Shown here: piece after piece, positions 49,557 through 58,896 of the stretch
Numbering within the stretch: the stretch's first letter is position 1
Layout: every line of letters begins with the position of its first letter
From: CAYWXV01 sp964462535
GTDB lineage: Bacteria; Bacteroidota; Ignavibacteria; OLB7
NCBI GenBank assembly: GCA_964462535.1
Contig: CAYWXV010000001.1
Location: 124,001 to 188,000 of the forward strand
DNA: 64,000 bases
Direction: 5' to 3'
Made by a program: the position numbers and the translations under genes
The notes under the pieces: generated by a model
The model's input: the letters and a program-made list of their open reading frames with translations, nothing else
What the model was told of the DNA's origin: nothing
Databases searched by the model: none

Positions 49557-50897
49557 ATGCATTTCGCTCGAGCAATAGAGGATTCGCTCCACGGACCCGC
49601 GCTCAGGGATCGGCTGTCCGATCTTCTGGACGAAGCACGTTCGCGTACATTCGAGGTGATCGAGCCTCTGGCGGCTGACGATCTGTTCCAGCAACATGAC
49701 CGGCTGATGAGTCCCATCATTTGGGACGTTGGTCACATTGGAAACTTCGAGGAGCTCTGGGGAGTTCGCCCCTTTCACGACAACGTGCGTCCGGAATACG
49801 ACGCGATGTACGATGCGATGAAAGTCCCGCGTGCCATACGCGACAAGTTGCCGCTACCGGCTCTGTCGATCGTGATGGAGTATCTCTCGACCGTTCGAGG
49901 TCGTGTAAGCGAATACCTTCGGCGTGCCGATCTTGATAGCTCGGACCCGTTGGTCCACGACGGATATGTTTGGCAGATGATCCTCCAGCACGAGTACCAG
50001 CACAACGAGACCATCCTGCAGACACTTCAACTGAAAGGGGGCGAGCCCTACAGCCCAGTTCGGCGCCGCCCGCTACCAAAGGGGAATGGTGCAGTCACTG
50101 GAATGACACGCGTACCGGCAGGAGAGTTCCTCATGGGGACAGACGACCGCAGCGCGGCGTACGACAATGAGCGCGACAGGCACGCGGTGTACGTGCCGGA
50201 GTTCCTCATCGACGTTTCCCCCGTTTCGAATGGCGACTACTTGAAGTTCGTCGAGGCGGGTGGGTACGAGCGCCAGGAGTTCTGGGACCCGGCTGGTTGG
50301 GAGTTTATAACGGGACAAGGAATCCACGCCCCAAAGCACTGGAACCAATCGTTGGACGGAACGTGGACGACTCGCTCCATGAATCAGTCGGAACCCCTCA
50401 ACGAAAGACGCCCGGTTTGCCATGTGTGCTGGTACGAGGCCGATGCCTTTGCACGGTACGTGGGCAAGCGACTTCCCACCGAGACGGAGTGGGAGAAGGC
50501 GGCCGCCTGGAACCCAATCACGGGAGATTCGCTGGCATATCCTTGGGGCAACGATCCACCAAGCCGCGATCGGGCCAATCTCGATCAACGTGGGTGGATG
50601 GCCGCCGAGATTGGTGCCTATCCTGCCGGGGTCAGTCCGGTTGGGTGTCACCAGATGATCGGCGATGTGTGGGAGTGGACGGCGAGTGATTTTCTTCCCT
50701 ATCCAGGATTCGCAGCCTTCCCGTACGCGGAGTACTCCGAGGTCTTCTTTGGACCCGAGTACAAGGTCCTGCGAGGCGGGTCGTGGGCGACTCGACCGGG
50801 AGCTATTCGCAACACGTTCCGGAACTGGGACTACCCCATTCGCCGTCAGATCTTTGCTGGCTTTCGCTGTGCCATGGATCCCGACACCGGCGATTGA
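49557..50897 (+). CDS. egtB: Ergothioneine biosynthesis sulfoxide synthase EgtB
   Basis: A 446-residue iron enzyme that joins hercynine to a cysteine or gamma-glutamylcysteine sulphur with oxygen. The N-terminal DinB-like domain holds the iron ligands: His in DVGHIGNFEE and the two in QHEYQHNETI. The C-terminal sulfatase-modifying (FGE-like) domain runs from GMTRVPAGEFLMGT to VLRGGSWATRPGAIRNTFRN and FAGFRCAMD. The ATG follows a complete promoter, and egtD starts 31 bp after the stop. The next genes supply the substrates hercynine (EgtD) and gamma-glutamylcysteine (EgtA). Confidence 0.92.
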   Translation: MHFARAIEDSLHGPALRDRLSDLLDEARSRTFEVIEPLAADDLFQQHDRLMSPIIWDVGHIGNFEELWGVRPFHDNVRPEYDAMYDAMKVPRAIRDKLPLPALSIVMEYLSTVRGRVSEYLRRADLDSSDPLVHDGYVWQMILQHEYQHNETILQTLQLKGGEPYSPVRRRPLPKGNGAVTGMTRVPAGEFLMGTDDRSAAYDNERDRHAVYVPEFLIDVSPVSNGDYLKFVEAGGYERQEFWDPAGWEFITGQGIHAPKHWNQSLDGTWTTRSMNQSEPLNERRPVCHVCWYEADAFARYVGKRLPTETEWEKAAAWNPITGDSLAYPWGNDPPSRDRANLDQRGWMAAEIGAYPAGVSPVGCHQMIGDVWEWTASDFLPYPGFAAFPYAEYSEVFFGPEYKVLRGGSWATRPGAIRNTFRNWDYPIRRQIFAGFRCAMDPDTGD

Positions 50898-50928
50898 TAG
50901 CGCGCTGAACCAAGACTTCGGAGACCCA

Positions 50929-51915
50929 ATGTCCGCACCTCAATTGTCGGTTCGCGACAACGCCTCGAGCAGCCGCGAAAACGAACTCATTGCAGATATC
51001 CGAACTGGTCTGCTCTGCCGACCCAAAGAGCTGTCCCCCAAGTACTTCTACGACGAACGGGGATCCCGCCTCTTTGAGCGGATCTGCGAGCTCCCAGAGT
51101 ACTATCAGACGCGAACCGAACGGGGAATCATTCTGGCGAATAGTGCCGCACTCGTCGACTTGGTTGGGAGCGGGACGGTTGTGGAACTTGGAGCGGGTAA
51201 TGCCTCTAAGAGCAGGCTGTTTCTTGAGGCGGCTCACGCTATCGGGAAGACCGTCGACTTTGTTCCGGTCGATATTAGCTCCGTGATGTTGGAGCAGACC
51301 GCTGTGGAACTCCGCGCACGTTATCCATGGGTTGCGGTTCATCCGGTTGCGGCCGATTTCACGAGGCATATTTCAGTGAGACCCTCGTCCAATCCAAGGC
51401 TCATTCTCTTCCTGGGAGGGACTATCGGGAACTTTGGTGAGGCGGAGGGAGCCGAGCTGCTCGCGCGAATCGCGTCGGCGATGAACACGTCCGATCGCTT
51501 CGTTCTTGGAATTGATCTCGTTAAGGATCCTGCTATCCTCCACGCGGCCTACAACGACGCTGACGGAGTAACGGCCGACTTTAACCTCAATGTTCTTCGC
51601 GTCCTGAATCGAGAGGCTGGTGCTGCATTCAACCTCACCAAATTCCGCCACTACGCATTCTACAACCCGCACGCGGAGCAGATCGAGATGCACCTCGCGA
51701 GCGTGGAATCCCAGACCGTTCCCATCTCCGCCCTCAACGCCTCCGTGGAGTTTGAACGGGGGGAGACGATCCGTACAGAGATTTCTCGAAAGTTCTCCAG
51801 GGGAAGTGTCGAACGGCTGCTGGAGCTGGGAGGTATGCAACTCGAGCAATTTCTGGTTGATGACCACGAGTTGTTCGCCCTTTGCGTGGCCCGCCGAATC
51901 AACGGGGTCAACTGA
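50929..51915 (+). CDS. egtD: L-histidine N-alpha-methyltransferase EgtD
   Basis: A 328-residue SAM methyltransferase that trimethylates histidine to hercynine. Family marks are LSPKYFYDERGSRLFERICE and LPEYYQTRTE near the start, the SAM loop VVELGAGNASKSR, DISSVMLEQTA, and LILFLGGTIGNFG. ATG 50929 gives the family N-terminus; the upstream open frame is within egtB. It is 31 bp from egtB and one base from egtA, so all three are probably translated from one mRNA. Confidence 0.93.
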   Translation: MSAPQLSVRDNASSSRENELIADIRTGLLCRPKELSPKYFYDERGSRLFERICELPEYYQTRTERGIILANSAALVDLVGSGTVVELGAGNASKSRLFLEAAHAIGKTVDFVPVDISSVMLEQTAVELRARYPWVAVHPVAADFTRHISVRPSSNPRLILFLGGTIGNFGEAEGAELLARIASAMNTSDRFVLGIDLVKDPAILHAAYNDADGVTADFNLNVLRVLNREAGAAFNLTKFRHYAFYNPHAEQIEMHLASVESQTVPISALNASVEFERGETIRTEISRKFSRGSVERLLELGGMQLEQFLVDDHELFALCVARRINGVN

Positions 51916-51916
51916 T

Positions 51917-53128
51917 ATGCCACCCGCAATACTCCCACCTCGCTCATCGTTCGTCCACGCGATCGTTGCCGATGAACTTTTCGCCCTCTCCCCGAGCGAC
52001 AGAGTGGGATTGGAGGTTGAGGTCTTCATCGTTTCCGACAGCGGTCACAGACATTTCCCCGAAGACGAGCGCGTGAATTTCTACAGGGCCCTTGCACGCG
52101 AGTTTGATGGCGAGTTTTCGTTTGGAGCGGAGGGGGAGCCGGTCGTCGCGCTGCGGAATGGTGGAAAGATTACGTTCGAGCCCGCGGGGCAGCTGGAGTA
52201 CAGCGGTCCGCCATTCGACAGTTCGCTCGATGCGTCGGTGGATGCGGTCGAGTTTGTGACGCGACTGCAACGTGTAGCCCGATCGGTGCGAATGGATGTC
52301 GTGATGAAGGGCTTCGACGATCGTTTTGAAGAACCACCTCTGGTGGTGGCCAAATCGCGGTACGTCGCAATGGATAACTACTTCGGGCGTATCGGTGACT
52401 ACGGACGGATGATGATGCGCCGAACGTGCGCGCTGCAGGTCAACCTCGACTTCGGTGGCTTGGGGACCAACCAGGAGCGCTGGCGGCTGGCGAACATGAT
52501 AGCCCCCGCGCTGAACGCGCTGTTCGCGAACTCTCCTGCTACTCGAAACGAACGAGCGTATCGGAGCTTCCGGTACGAGATTTGGAAACATGCTGATCCG
52601 ACACGAGCCGGGCGCCTCTTTGATCGTCCGGACCTGGACCCGGTCGCCGACTATGTTCGCTTCGCACTTGACGCAAGGGTCATGTTCGTGCGACTCGATG
52701 ACGGCAGGCACGTTGTTCCCACGCCCGAACTGACGTTCAGACGATGGATGTCGGTTGGTTGGGAGGGGCGTCTCCCGACATCGTCCGACTGGCGCCGCCA
52801 CCTCACCACCCTGTTTCCCGATGTCCGGCCACGCGGCTGGATGGAGGTTCGATCGATCGATGCGCAGCCGGTAGAGATGATTGGTGTTGTCGCGTCTGTT
52901 GTGGCCGCTGCGCTGTACGATGAAGCGTGCAGGCGTGACCTACTTCGGATGCTGGAGAATCGTGACCGGGTCGCGATTGACGATGGGGAGCACGATGGGT
53001 GCTTGGTCTCGGATCTGCAGGCCGGGATCGAGATCGCCCGCGTCGTCGCCGATCGTCTACCACTCCCGGCCTGGCGAGACCAGCTCGATCGGCATGTGGC
53101 GATGCTCCTCTCAAACGTGCGAGCGTAG
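51917..53128 (+). CDS. egtA: Glutamate-cysteine ligase family protein EgtA
   Basis: A 403-residue GCS2-type ligase related to EgtA, which makes gamma-glutamylcysteine for ergothioneine. RVGLEVEVFI, EPAGQLEYSGPPFDSSLDA, the MMRRTCALQVNLDFG segment and VRSIDAQPVEMIG are typical of this family. The ATG lies one base after the egtD stop. Together with egtB and egtD it makes a mycobacterial-type route that uses gamma-glutamylcysteine. EgtC and EgtE are absent from the operon itself; an EgtC-like gene lies 2.8 kb downstream. Confidence 0.88.
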   Translation: MPPAILPPRSSFVHAIVADELFALSPSDRVGLEVEVFIVSDSGHRHFPEDERVNFYRALAREFDGEFSFGAEGEPVVALRNGGKITFEPAGQLEYSGPPFDSSLDASVDAVEFVTRLQRVARSVRMDVVMKGFDDRFEEPPLVVAKSRYVAMDNYFGRIGDYGRMMMRRTCALQVNLDFGGLGTNQERWRLANMIAPALNALFANSPATRNERAYRSFRYEIWKHADPTRAGRLFDRPDLDPVADYVRFALDARVMFVRLDDGRHVVPTPELTFRRWMSVGWEGRLPTSSDWRRHLTTLFPDVRPRGWMEVRSIDAQPVEMIGVVASVVAAALYDEACRRDLLRMLENRDRVAIDDGEHDGCLVSDLQAGIEIARVVADRLPLPAWRDQLDRHVAMLLSNVRA

Positions 53129-53186
53129 ATTCGGTTCCTCCACCCGCACCGCCGGTTCCCAATCTGTAACACTTCCCCGGACGTGT

Positions 53187-53216
53187 TTTGCACGGCGTGG
53201 CTTCTCCCTAACTTTG
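53187..53216 (+). promoter_or_regulatory. Complete Bacteroidota-type promoter of lpdA
   Basis: TTTG at 53187-53190 and TAACTTTG at 53209-53216 stand 18 bp apart, an exact fit to the -33/-7 layout. The lpdA ATG is 34 bp downstream. This is the best-formed promoter I found. Confidence 0.75.
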
Positions 53217-53250
53217 CCCCCCTTCAATCAACCATCCGAACTGTACTATC

Positions 53251-54657
53251 ATGGCAGAGAAGAACTTCGACTGTATCGTCATTGGAAGCGGGCCGGGAGG
53301 ATACATAGCTGCAATCCGTGCTCATCAACTTGGGTTGAAGACGGCGATCGTTGAGCGCGATCGGCTTGGTGGCGTCTGCTTGAACTGGGGTTGCATTCCC
53401 ACAAAGGCCCTTCTGAAGAATGCCGAGTACATGCACTTTCTGAATCACGCGGGCGACTTCGGATTCACCGTTGGTGAGGTTGCGGTCGACTTCAAGAAGG
53501 TCATCTCGCGCAGCCGCGACGTCGCTGACGCCAACTCGTCTGGAGTCAACTTCCTGATGAAGAAGAATAGCGTCGAAGTCTTCAATGGATCCGGATTTGT
53601 GCCCCGGGCAGGCGTCGTCGAAGTGCGGAACAGTGATGGCAAGGTCTCAGATACGCTGACGGCCTCGAAGGGAATCATCGTAGCAACCGGAGCTCGTGCC
53701 CGTCTCTTCCCCGGATTCGAGGTCGATCGGAAGCGTGTCATCACCTCAACGGAGGCCATGCTTTTGGACGAGGCTCCTGCCTCGATGATCGTTATAGGAG
53801 GGGGTGCAATTGGCGTTGAGTTCGCGTACTTCTACAATGCCTTCGGTACCAAAGTCACCATCATCGAGATGATGCCGGCGATTCTCCCTGTCGAGGACGA
53901 AGAGTCGTCCAAGGAGGTGGCGCGCGCGTTCAAAAAGAAGAAGGTGGACATTCTGACGGAGACCCGGGTGTTGTCTGTCAAGACTGTCGGCGAGGGTGTC
54001 GAGGTCGTGATCGAGGACAAGAAGGGAGTGCAGAAGACGTTGAATGCGGACTACGCGTTGAACGCCGTGGGCGTGACTGGGAACGTTGAGAACCTTGGAC
54101 TTGAACAACTAGGCGTCACGATCGAGCGTGGTCACATCAAGGTCGATACGTTCATGCAGACTAACGTGGCCGGCATTTACGCGATAGGCGATGTCGTAGG
54201 AGCACCATGGCTCGCGCATGTCGCATCGCATGAGGGACTGGTGGCGGTTGAGCACATGGCGGGGCACCATACGGACGGGATGCACTATGACAATATTCCG
54301 GGCTGCACGTACTGTCAGCCGCAGGTTGCCTCCGTTGGGCTAACGGAGAAGAAGGCACGCGAGATGGGGTACGACGTGAAGGTTGGGCGTTTCCCGTTCA
54401 AGGCGAGTGGAAAGGCTCGGGCCATTGGGGAGACCGATGGATTTGTCAAGCTCGTTATCGACGCGAAGTATGGCGAGATTCTAGGTGGGCACATCGTTGG
54501 CGCGGAGGCAACTGAAATGATCGCCGAGATCGTGACCGCCCGTGCCGCGGACGCCACGGCTGAGACGCTGTTCAAGACGATCCATGCACACCCGACGCTC
54601 TCCGAGGGGGTTATGGAGGCCGCGGCCGACGCGTACGGAGAGGCGCTCAACATCTAA
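53251..54657 (+). CDS. lpdA: Dihydrolipoyl dehydrogenase
   Basis: A 468-residue FAD enzyme (E3) that reoxidises the lipoyl arms of 2-oxoacid dehydrogenase or glycine-cleavage complexes. It has the N-terminal FAD-binding VIGSGPGGYIAAIRA, the redox pair Cys43/Cys48 in GGVCLNWGCIPTK, the NAD-binding IVIGGGAIGVEFAYFY, and the C-terminal active-site HAHPTLSE. The gene is separate from any E1 or E2 genes here. lipB, which provides the lipoyl group, is two genes downstream, so this is a small lipoate-related cluster. Confidence 0.95.
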   Translation: MAEKNFDCIVIGSGPGGYIAAIRAHQLGLKTAIVERDRLGGVCLNWGCIPTKALLKNAEYMHFLNHAGDFGFTVGEVAVDFKKVISRSRDVADANSSGVNFLMKKNSVEVFNGSGFVPRAGVVEVRNSDGKVSDTLTASKGIIVATGARARLFPGFEVDRKRVITSTEAMLLDEAPASMIVIGGGAIGVEFAYFYNAFGTKVTIIEMMPAILPVEDEESSKEVARAFKKKKVDILTETRVLSVKTVGEGVEVVIEDKKGVQKTLNADYALNAVGVTGNVENLGLEQLGVTIERGHIKVDTFMQTNVAGIYAIGDVVGAPWLAHVASHEGLVAVEHMAGHHTDGMHYDNIPGCTYCQPQVASVGLTEKKAREMGYDVKVGRFPFKASGKARAIGETDGFVKLVIDAKYGEILGGHIVGAEATEMIAEIVTARAADATAETLFKTIHAHPTLSEGVMEAAADAYGEALNI

Positions 54658-54693
54658 TTCCCCCTCTGCACGCTTTCACGGAAAGGTCTCCCG

Positions 54694-55194
54694 ATGACTC
54701 TGGCGGAACAGCTCGTCGATACGTGGCGCATCAGTGCCGAAATCAACCTCTATTTGCTGAGTGCGATACCGGATGAGGGGTTGGCCGCTTCCTCCGCAAC
54801 CGGGGGCCGAACGGTCGGGGAGGTGTTCGCCCATCTCCACAACGTCCGCTTGATGTGGATCAAGGTGGCCGATCCCGGACTGGCGGCGACGCTCGTCAAG
54901 ATTGAGCGCGATCGGGCAAGCGATCGCCCTTTGCTTGTTTCCTCCCTCGAAGCATCCTCGGCAGGAATTGCCGCTCTTCTGCGGACCGGTGCGGATTCCG
55001 GGACAATCAAGGGGTTCAAGCCACACGCCTCTGCGTTCCTCGGATACATCATTTCGCACGAGAGTCATCATCGAGGGCAGGTGCTCGTCGCACTGAAGGG
55101 GGCGGGGTTTGGCGTCCCGAAGACGGTGGCCTACGGATTATGGGAGTGGGGCTCACGTGCGAAAGAACTTCACGATCGTCAGGGGACGGCGTAA
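54694..55194 (+). CDS. DinB-family protein
   Basis: A 166-residue four-helix protein of the DinB/YfiT superfamily. The metal-binding histidines are in VFAHLHNVRLMW and ISHESHHRGQVL, in the usual positions for a zinc or nickel site. Members include thiol-dependent transferases and proteins of unknown role; the sequence does not show which. It starts 36 bp after lpdA and shares its last base with the lipB start codon (TAATG), so it is co-translated with lipB. Confidence 0.8.
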   Translation: MTLAEQLVDTWRISAEINLYLLSAIPDEGLAASSATGGRTVGEVFAHLHNVRLMWIKVADPGLAATLVKIERDRASDRPLLVSSLEASSAGIAALLRTGADSGTIKGFKPHASAFLGYIISHESHHRGQVLVALKGAGFGVPKTVAYGLWEWGSRAKELHDRQGTA

Positions 55195-55832
55195 TGCCGA
55201 TTGACGTCGAGTGGCTGGGGAGAGTCCCGTACGGGGAAGCCTGGGAACTCCAGCGGCGCGTCTTCGCCGAAGTCGTATCCGGTTCCGGCCCAAACCGCTT
55301 CCTCCTCTGCGAACATCCCGACGTCCTGACTCTGGGGAGGAATGCCCGCACGGATGAGAACCTCCTTATGGATCGCGACGCGCTTCGTGCGGCGGGATAC
55401 GAGGTGTACGACGTTGATCGAGGTGGCGACGTTACCTATCACGGTCCCGGTCAGCTCGTTGGCTATCCGATTATCCGACTTGCGGACTATCGGGAGGATC
55501 TGGGTTGGTACATGCGATCTCTGGAGGACTTGATCATCATGATGATCGCGGACGATGGGTTGAACGGAGGGAGGAAAGAGGGAATGACCGGTGTCTGGGT
55601 TGACGACCGCAAGATCTGCGCGATCGGCGTGCGCGCTTCTCGATGGACTACCATGCACGGGTTCGCGCTGAACGTAACGACGGACCTGGCCAGATTCGAC
55701 GCGATCATTCCCTGCGGCATTCGGGAGTATGAGGTGACGTCCATCGAACGCGAAACGGCGACAGCTGTCCCGTTGGACGAGATGGCAAGACGTGCGGCTG
55801 CCTACTGGGACGTGGCCATGAATCCTTCCTGA
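55194..55832 (+). CDS. lipB: Octanoyl-ACP:protein octanoyltransferase LipB
   Basis: A 212-residue enzyme that transfers the octanoyl group from acyl carrier protein to lipoyl domains. The hallmark DRGGDVTYHGPGQLVGYPII is complete. The catalytic Lys lies in DRKICAIGVRAS and the catalytic Cys in IIPCGIREYEVTS. The ATG at 55194 overlaps the DinB stop; the open frame from 55140 is a shadow. LipA, which adds the sulphur atoms, is not in the window. Confidence 0.93.
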   Translation: MPIDVEWLGRVPYGEAWELQRRVFAEVVSGSGPNRFLLCEHPDVLTLGRNARTDENLLMDRDALRAAGYEVYDVDRGGDVTYHGPGQLVGYPIIRLADYREDLGWYMRSLEDLIIMMIADDGLNGGRKEGMTGVWVDDRKICAIGVRASRWTTMHGFALNVTTDLARFDAIIPCGIREYEVTSIERETATAVPLDEMARRAAAYWDVAMNPS

Positions 55833-55875
55833 CGTTCGATTCTCGGCAAATCGTGCCCCATTTGGCCCCCCTGTG

Positions 55876-55883
55876 TATATTCG
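55876..55883 (+). promoter_or_regulatory. -7 element of the EgtC-like amidotransferase gene
   Basis: TATATTCG followed by C, 60 bp upstream of the ATG at 55944. The only TTTG nearby (55861) is too close to be the -33 element. Confidence 0.45.
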
Positions 55884-55943
55884 CGGGCTATTCGACGTGG
55901 CGTTGAGGTGAAGAGGGGAACCATGATCACCGATTGAGTACCT

Positions 55944-56837
55944 ATGTGTCGATTCCTGGCATACATCGGCAAACCGGTTCTTGCTGACGACCTTCTTTAC
56001 CGTCCGCAGCACTCGCTCATTGAACGGCAGTCGCTGGGGGCGCAGGAAATGTCGATACCGATTAATGGCGATGGATTCGGCATCAGTTGGTACGACTATC
56101 GCCTTGATCCGGAGCCGTGCCGATTCCGGTCTGTCCATCCTTCCTGGAGCGATGAGAACCTTCGATTCCTCGCCAAGAAGGTGCAGACGCCACTCCTCTT
56201 CGCTCACGTTCGTGCGGCGACCCCCGGATCTACTGTCGAGGAGATCAACTGCCATCCGTTTGTGCACGGCCGTATGACCTGGATGCACAACGGTATGGTA
56301 CAGGACTTCCGAAAGATCCGTCGTTCACTCCTCCGCGAGTTGAAGGACGAGGCGTACGACTCTGTCCTCGGTTCAACCGACAGCGAGCATCTCTTCGGCC
56401 TCTTTCTGAACAACCTGCGTAATCCGTCCGGCGACGTATCGACAGAAGAGATGGTGGAAGCGATGTTCAGCATGCTCGACGACTTTAATCGCCTGCTGTT
56501 CGAGAGTGACGTCCGCGAGCATTCGTACCTCAACATCTGTCTCTCGAATGGACGCTCTCTGATTGCTACCCGGTACACAACCAATCCTCGTGTGCAGCCG
56601 GCCAGTCTCTATTACATGTTTGGGAAGGAGTATGTCGCAACCGACGGTCGGTGCTTCATGATTCCGGATGACGGTGCCTCCGAGGCCGTCGTGATTTCCA
56701 GCGAGCCATTCACGTCAAACAAGTCCGATTGGGTCAAGGTCACACGGAACTCGATGATCATCATCGACGAAGATCTCTCGATCCGCTTTGCCGACATCGA
56801 ACTCCCGTTCGAGAAAGCGACCTTTGTCTACCAATAG
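55944..56837 (+). CDS. Class II glutamine amidotransferase, EgtC/YafJ-like
   Basis: A 297-residue protein of the GATase type II family. The predicted nucleophile is Cys2, exposed after removal of the first Met (MCRFLAYIG). INGDGFGISWY, FAHVRAATPGSTVEEINCHP and FVHGRMTWMHNGMVQDF are family landmarks. EgtC, which removes glutamate from gamma-glutamyl-hercynylcysteine sulfoxide, belongs here. It is longer than typical EgtC (about 230-270), so the broader YafJ group is an alternative. An egtBDA operon lies 2.8 kb upstream, with lpdA, DinB and lipB genes between. Confidence 0.78.
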   Translation: MCRFLAYIGKPVLADDLLYRPQHSLIERQSLGAQEMSIPINGDGFGISWYDYRLDPEPCRFRSVHPSWSDENLRFLAKKVQTPLLFAHVRAATPGSTVEEINCHPFVHGRMTWMHNGMVQDFRKIRRSLLRELKDEAYDSVLGSTDSEHLFGLFLNNLRNPSGDVSTEEMVEAMFSMLDDFNRLLFESDVREHSYLNICLSNGRSLIATRYTTNPRVQPASLYYMFGKEYVATDGRCFMIPDDGASEAVVISSEPFTSNKSDWVKVTRNSMIIIDEDLSIRFADIELPFEKATFVYQ

Positions 56838-56927
56838 TCCCCGTCCCCGCGCCTCCCACCGTGGAGCGCGCTCTTCCTCCGCGCGGACCTCTGCGCACGT
56901 AATCCGAGCACGATACAAGTCGCGCGA

Positions 56928-58874
56928 ATGATTCCAACGCTACTTCCGATTATTCTCCTTCTTCCGCTCGTGGGGTTCCTGATCAACGGACTCTTGGGCT
57001 CCCGCATCAAGTCGGAGAAGGTCGTGGGGGCGATCGGCACTGCCATGATCGCCATCCCGTTTGCCCTGGCCGTCTTCGTGCTCGTCGAGCTGGTTGGCGC
57101 TCCCGTTGAGGAGCGTACGATCCACGTTCGACTCCTCGAGTGGATTGCAGCAGGGAACTTCTCCGTCGACTTCGCCTACATGGTCGATCCGCTGTCGATG
57201 GTATTCCTCCTCATCATCACCGGCGTAGGCTCCCTGATTCACATCTACTCGATTGGCTACATGCATGGCGATCGAGGATTCGCACGGTTCTTCGCCTATC
57301 TGAACCTGTTCATCTTCATGATGTTGAACCTGGTTCTGGCGGACAACTACCTGGTGACCTTTCTGGGGTGGGAGGGGGTTGGTCTCTGTTCGTATCTCCT
57401 GATCGGGTTCTGGTACGATCAGGAATTCGAGGGAGTAGGGATTCACTGGACTGGCGATGCCGCGAAGAAGGCGTTCGTGATGAATCGAATCGGCGACCTG
57501 GGAATGCTTGTCGGGATGTTCATCCTGTTCTGGCAGTTCGGAACGCTCCAGTATTCGGGTGTCGAAGCCGCGGTTGCACAGGGAGTATCATCGTCGAAAG
57601 AGACGCTGATCACAATCGCGACACTGGCTCTTTTCCTTGGGGCGTGCGGGAAGTCGGCACAACTTCCGCTAAGCGTGTGGCTTCCCGATGCCATGGCGGG
57701 CCCCACGCCTGTCTCGGCATTGATCCACGCCGCGACAATGGTAACCGCTGGAATCTTCCTTGTGGCGCGGAATGCGACCCTATTCTCCATGTCGCATACC
57801 ACGATGACCGTTGTAACCGTGGTTGCCGCAGCAACCGCACTCATTGCCGCCACCATCGGTATCGTGCAGAACGACATCAAGAAGGTTCTCGCCTACTCTA
57901 CCGTCTCACAGCTCGGGTTCATGTTCATCGCCCTCGGTGTTGGTGCCTGGACGACGGCAGTCTTCCACGTAATGACGCACGCGTTCTTCAAGGCGCTCCT
58001 CTTCCTGGGATCCGGCTCCGTCATCCATGGGATGCACCACGAACAGAACATGCAGAAGATGGGTGGGCTCAAGTCGCACATGCCGTCGACATACCGGACG
58101 TATGTGATCGGAGCGCTTGCGATCAGCGGCATTCCGATATTCTCCGGCTTCTTTTCCAAGGACGAGATTCTGCTGAACGCCTTTGTCAACGGCGGGCCGA
58201 TACTGTGGGGTATCGGCGCGGTAGCGGCATTCTGCACCGCGTTCTACATGTTCCGCTCCGTTCACCTGACGTTTGATGGCACGGAGCGATTCGATACGCA
58301 TCACACACATCCTCACGAGGTGGGTCTGATGACTGCACCGTTGTGGGTTCTTGCCTTCCTGTCGGTCTTTGGCGGGTTCCTTGGACTCCCCGCACTCCTC
58401 GGTGAACATGTCAACATCCTCGAATCATGGCTCGAACCGGTGTTTGCAACGGCAAATGCCAACCTCCATCATGGACATCCGGGCGCAACGCTTGAGATGG
58501 TTTTGATGGGCGTGTCGATCGGCGTGGCTTTATCCGCGATCGTGCTTGCACGTTACGTGTACATCAAGCATCCCGAGGTGGCGGTGCGCACAGCGACCCG
58601 TTTCAAATCGATCCACGCGCTCTTGTGGAATAAGTGGTACATCGACAACATCTACGAAACTCTGGTTGTCGGACCTACGACCTGGCTGTCGCGTGCGTTT
58701 CTTCTCCGCGTGGTCGATCAGGGTATGATCGATGGCACGTTGAACGGCTCGGGAAGGCTTACAGCCGCGCTCGGTGCGACGATTCGAAGAATGCAAACAG
58801 GGGTGGCGCAGAACTACGCCGCCGTGGTTGTCGCAGGCATCGTCGTGATGCTGGCATTCATCCTTCTGCGCTGA
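56928..58874 (+). CDS. nuoL: NADH-quinone oxidoreductase subunit L
   Basis: A 648-residue antiporter-like subunit of respiratory complex I. It pumps protons across the membrane while electrons pass to the quinone. Landmarks are FLGWEGVGLCSYLLIGFWY, the KSAQLPLSVWLPDAMAGPTP and VSALIHAATMVTAG stretch with its conserved lysine and histidine, and DIKKVLAYSTVSQLGFMF. The long C-terminal lateral helix begins after FHGLRSIHALLWNKWY-like residues (here FKSIHALLWNKWYID). nuoM follows 22 bp later. nuoA-K are not in front of it. Confidence 0.95.
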   Translation: MIPTLLPIILLLPLVGFLINGLLGSRIKSEKVVGAIGTAMIAIPFALAVFVLVELVGAPVEERTIHVRLLEWIAAGNFSVDFAYMVDPLSMVFLLIITGVGSLIHIYSIGYMHGDRGFARFFAYLNLFIFMMLNLVLADNYLVTFLGWEGVGLCSYLLIGFWYDQEFEGVGIHWTGDAAKKAFVMNRIGDLGMLVGMFILFWQFGTLQYSGVEAAVAQGVSSSKETLITIATLALFLGACGKSAQLPLSVWLPDAMAGPTPVSALIHAATMVTAGIFLVARNATLFSMSHTTMTVVTVVAAATALIAATIGIVQNDIKKVLAYSTVSQLGFMFIALGVGAWTTAVFHVMTHAFFKALLFLGSGSVIHGMHHEQNMQKMGGLKSHMPSTYRTYVIGALAISGIPIFSGFFSKDEILLNAFVNGGPILWGIGAVAAFCTAFYMFRSVHLTFDGTERFDTHHTHPHEVGLMTAPLWVLAFLSVFGGFLGLPALLGEHVNILESWLEPVFATANANLHHGHPGATLEMVLMGVSIGVALSAIVLARYVYIKHPEVAVRTATRFKSIHALLWNKWYIDNIYETLVVGPTTWLSRAFLLRVVDQGMIDGTLNGSGRLTAALGATIRRMQTGVAQNYAAVVVAGIVVMLAFILLR

Positions 58875-58896
58875 ACCTGAACTAGAGACATTAGAC

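Noticed and set aside
57140..58276. 378-codon plus-strand frame inside nuoL
   Set aside because: It is Arg/Cys/His-rich with no hydrophobic pattern, in another frame of a clear nuoL gene.
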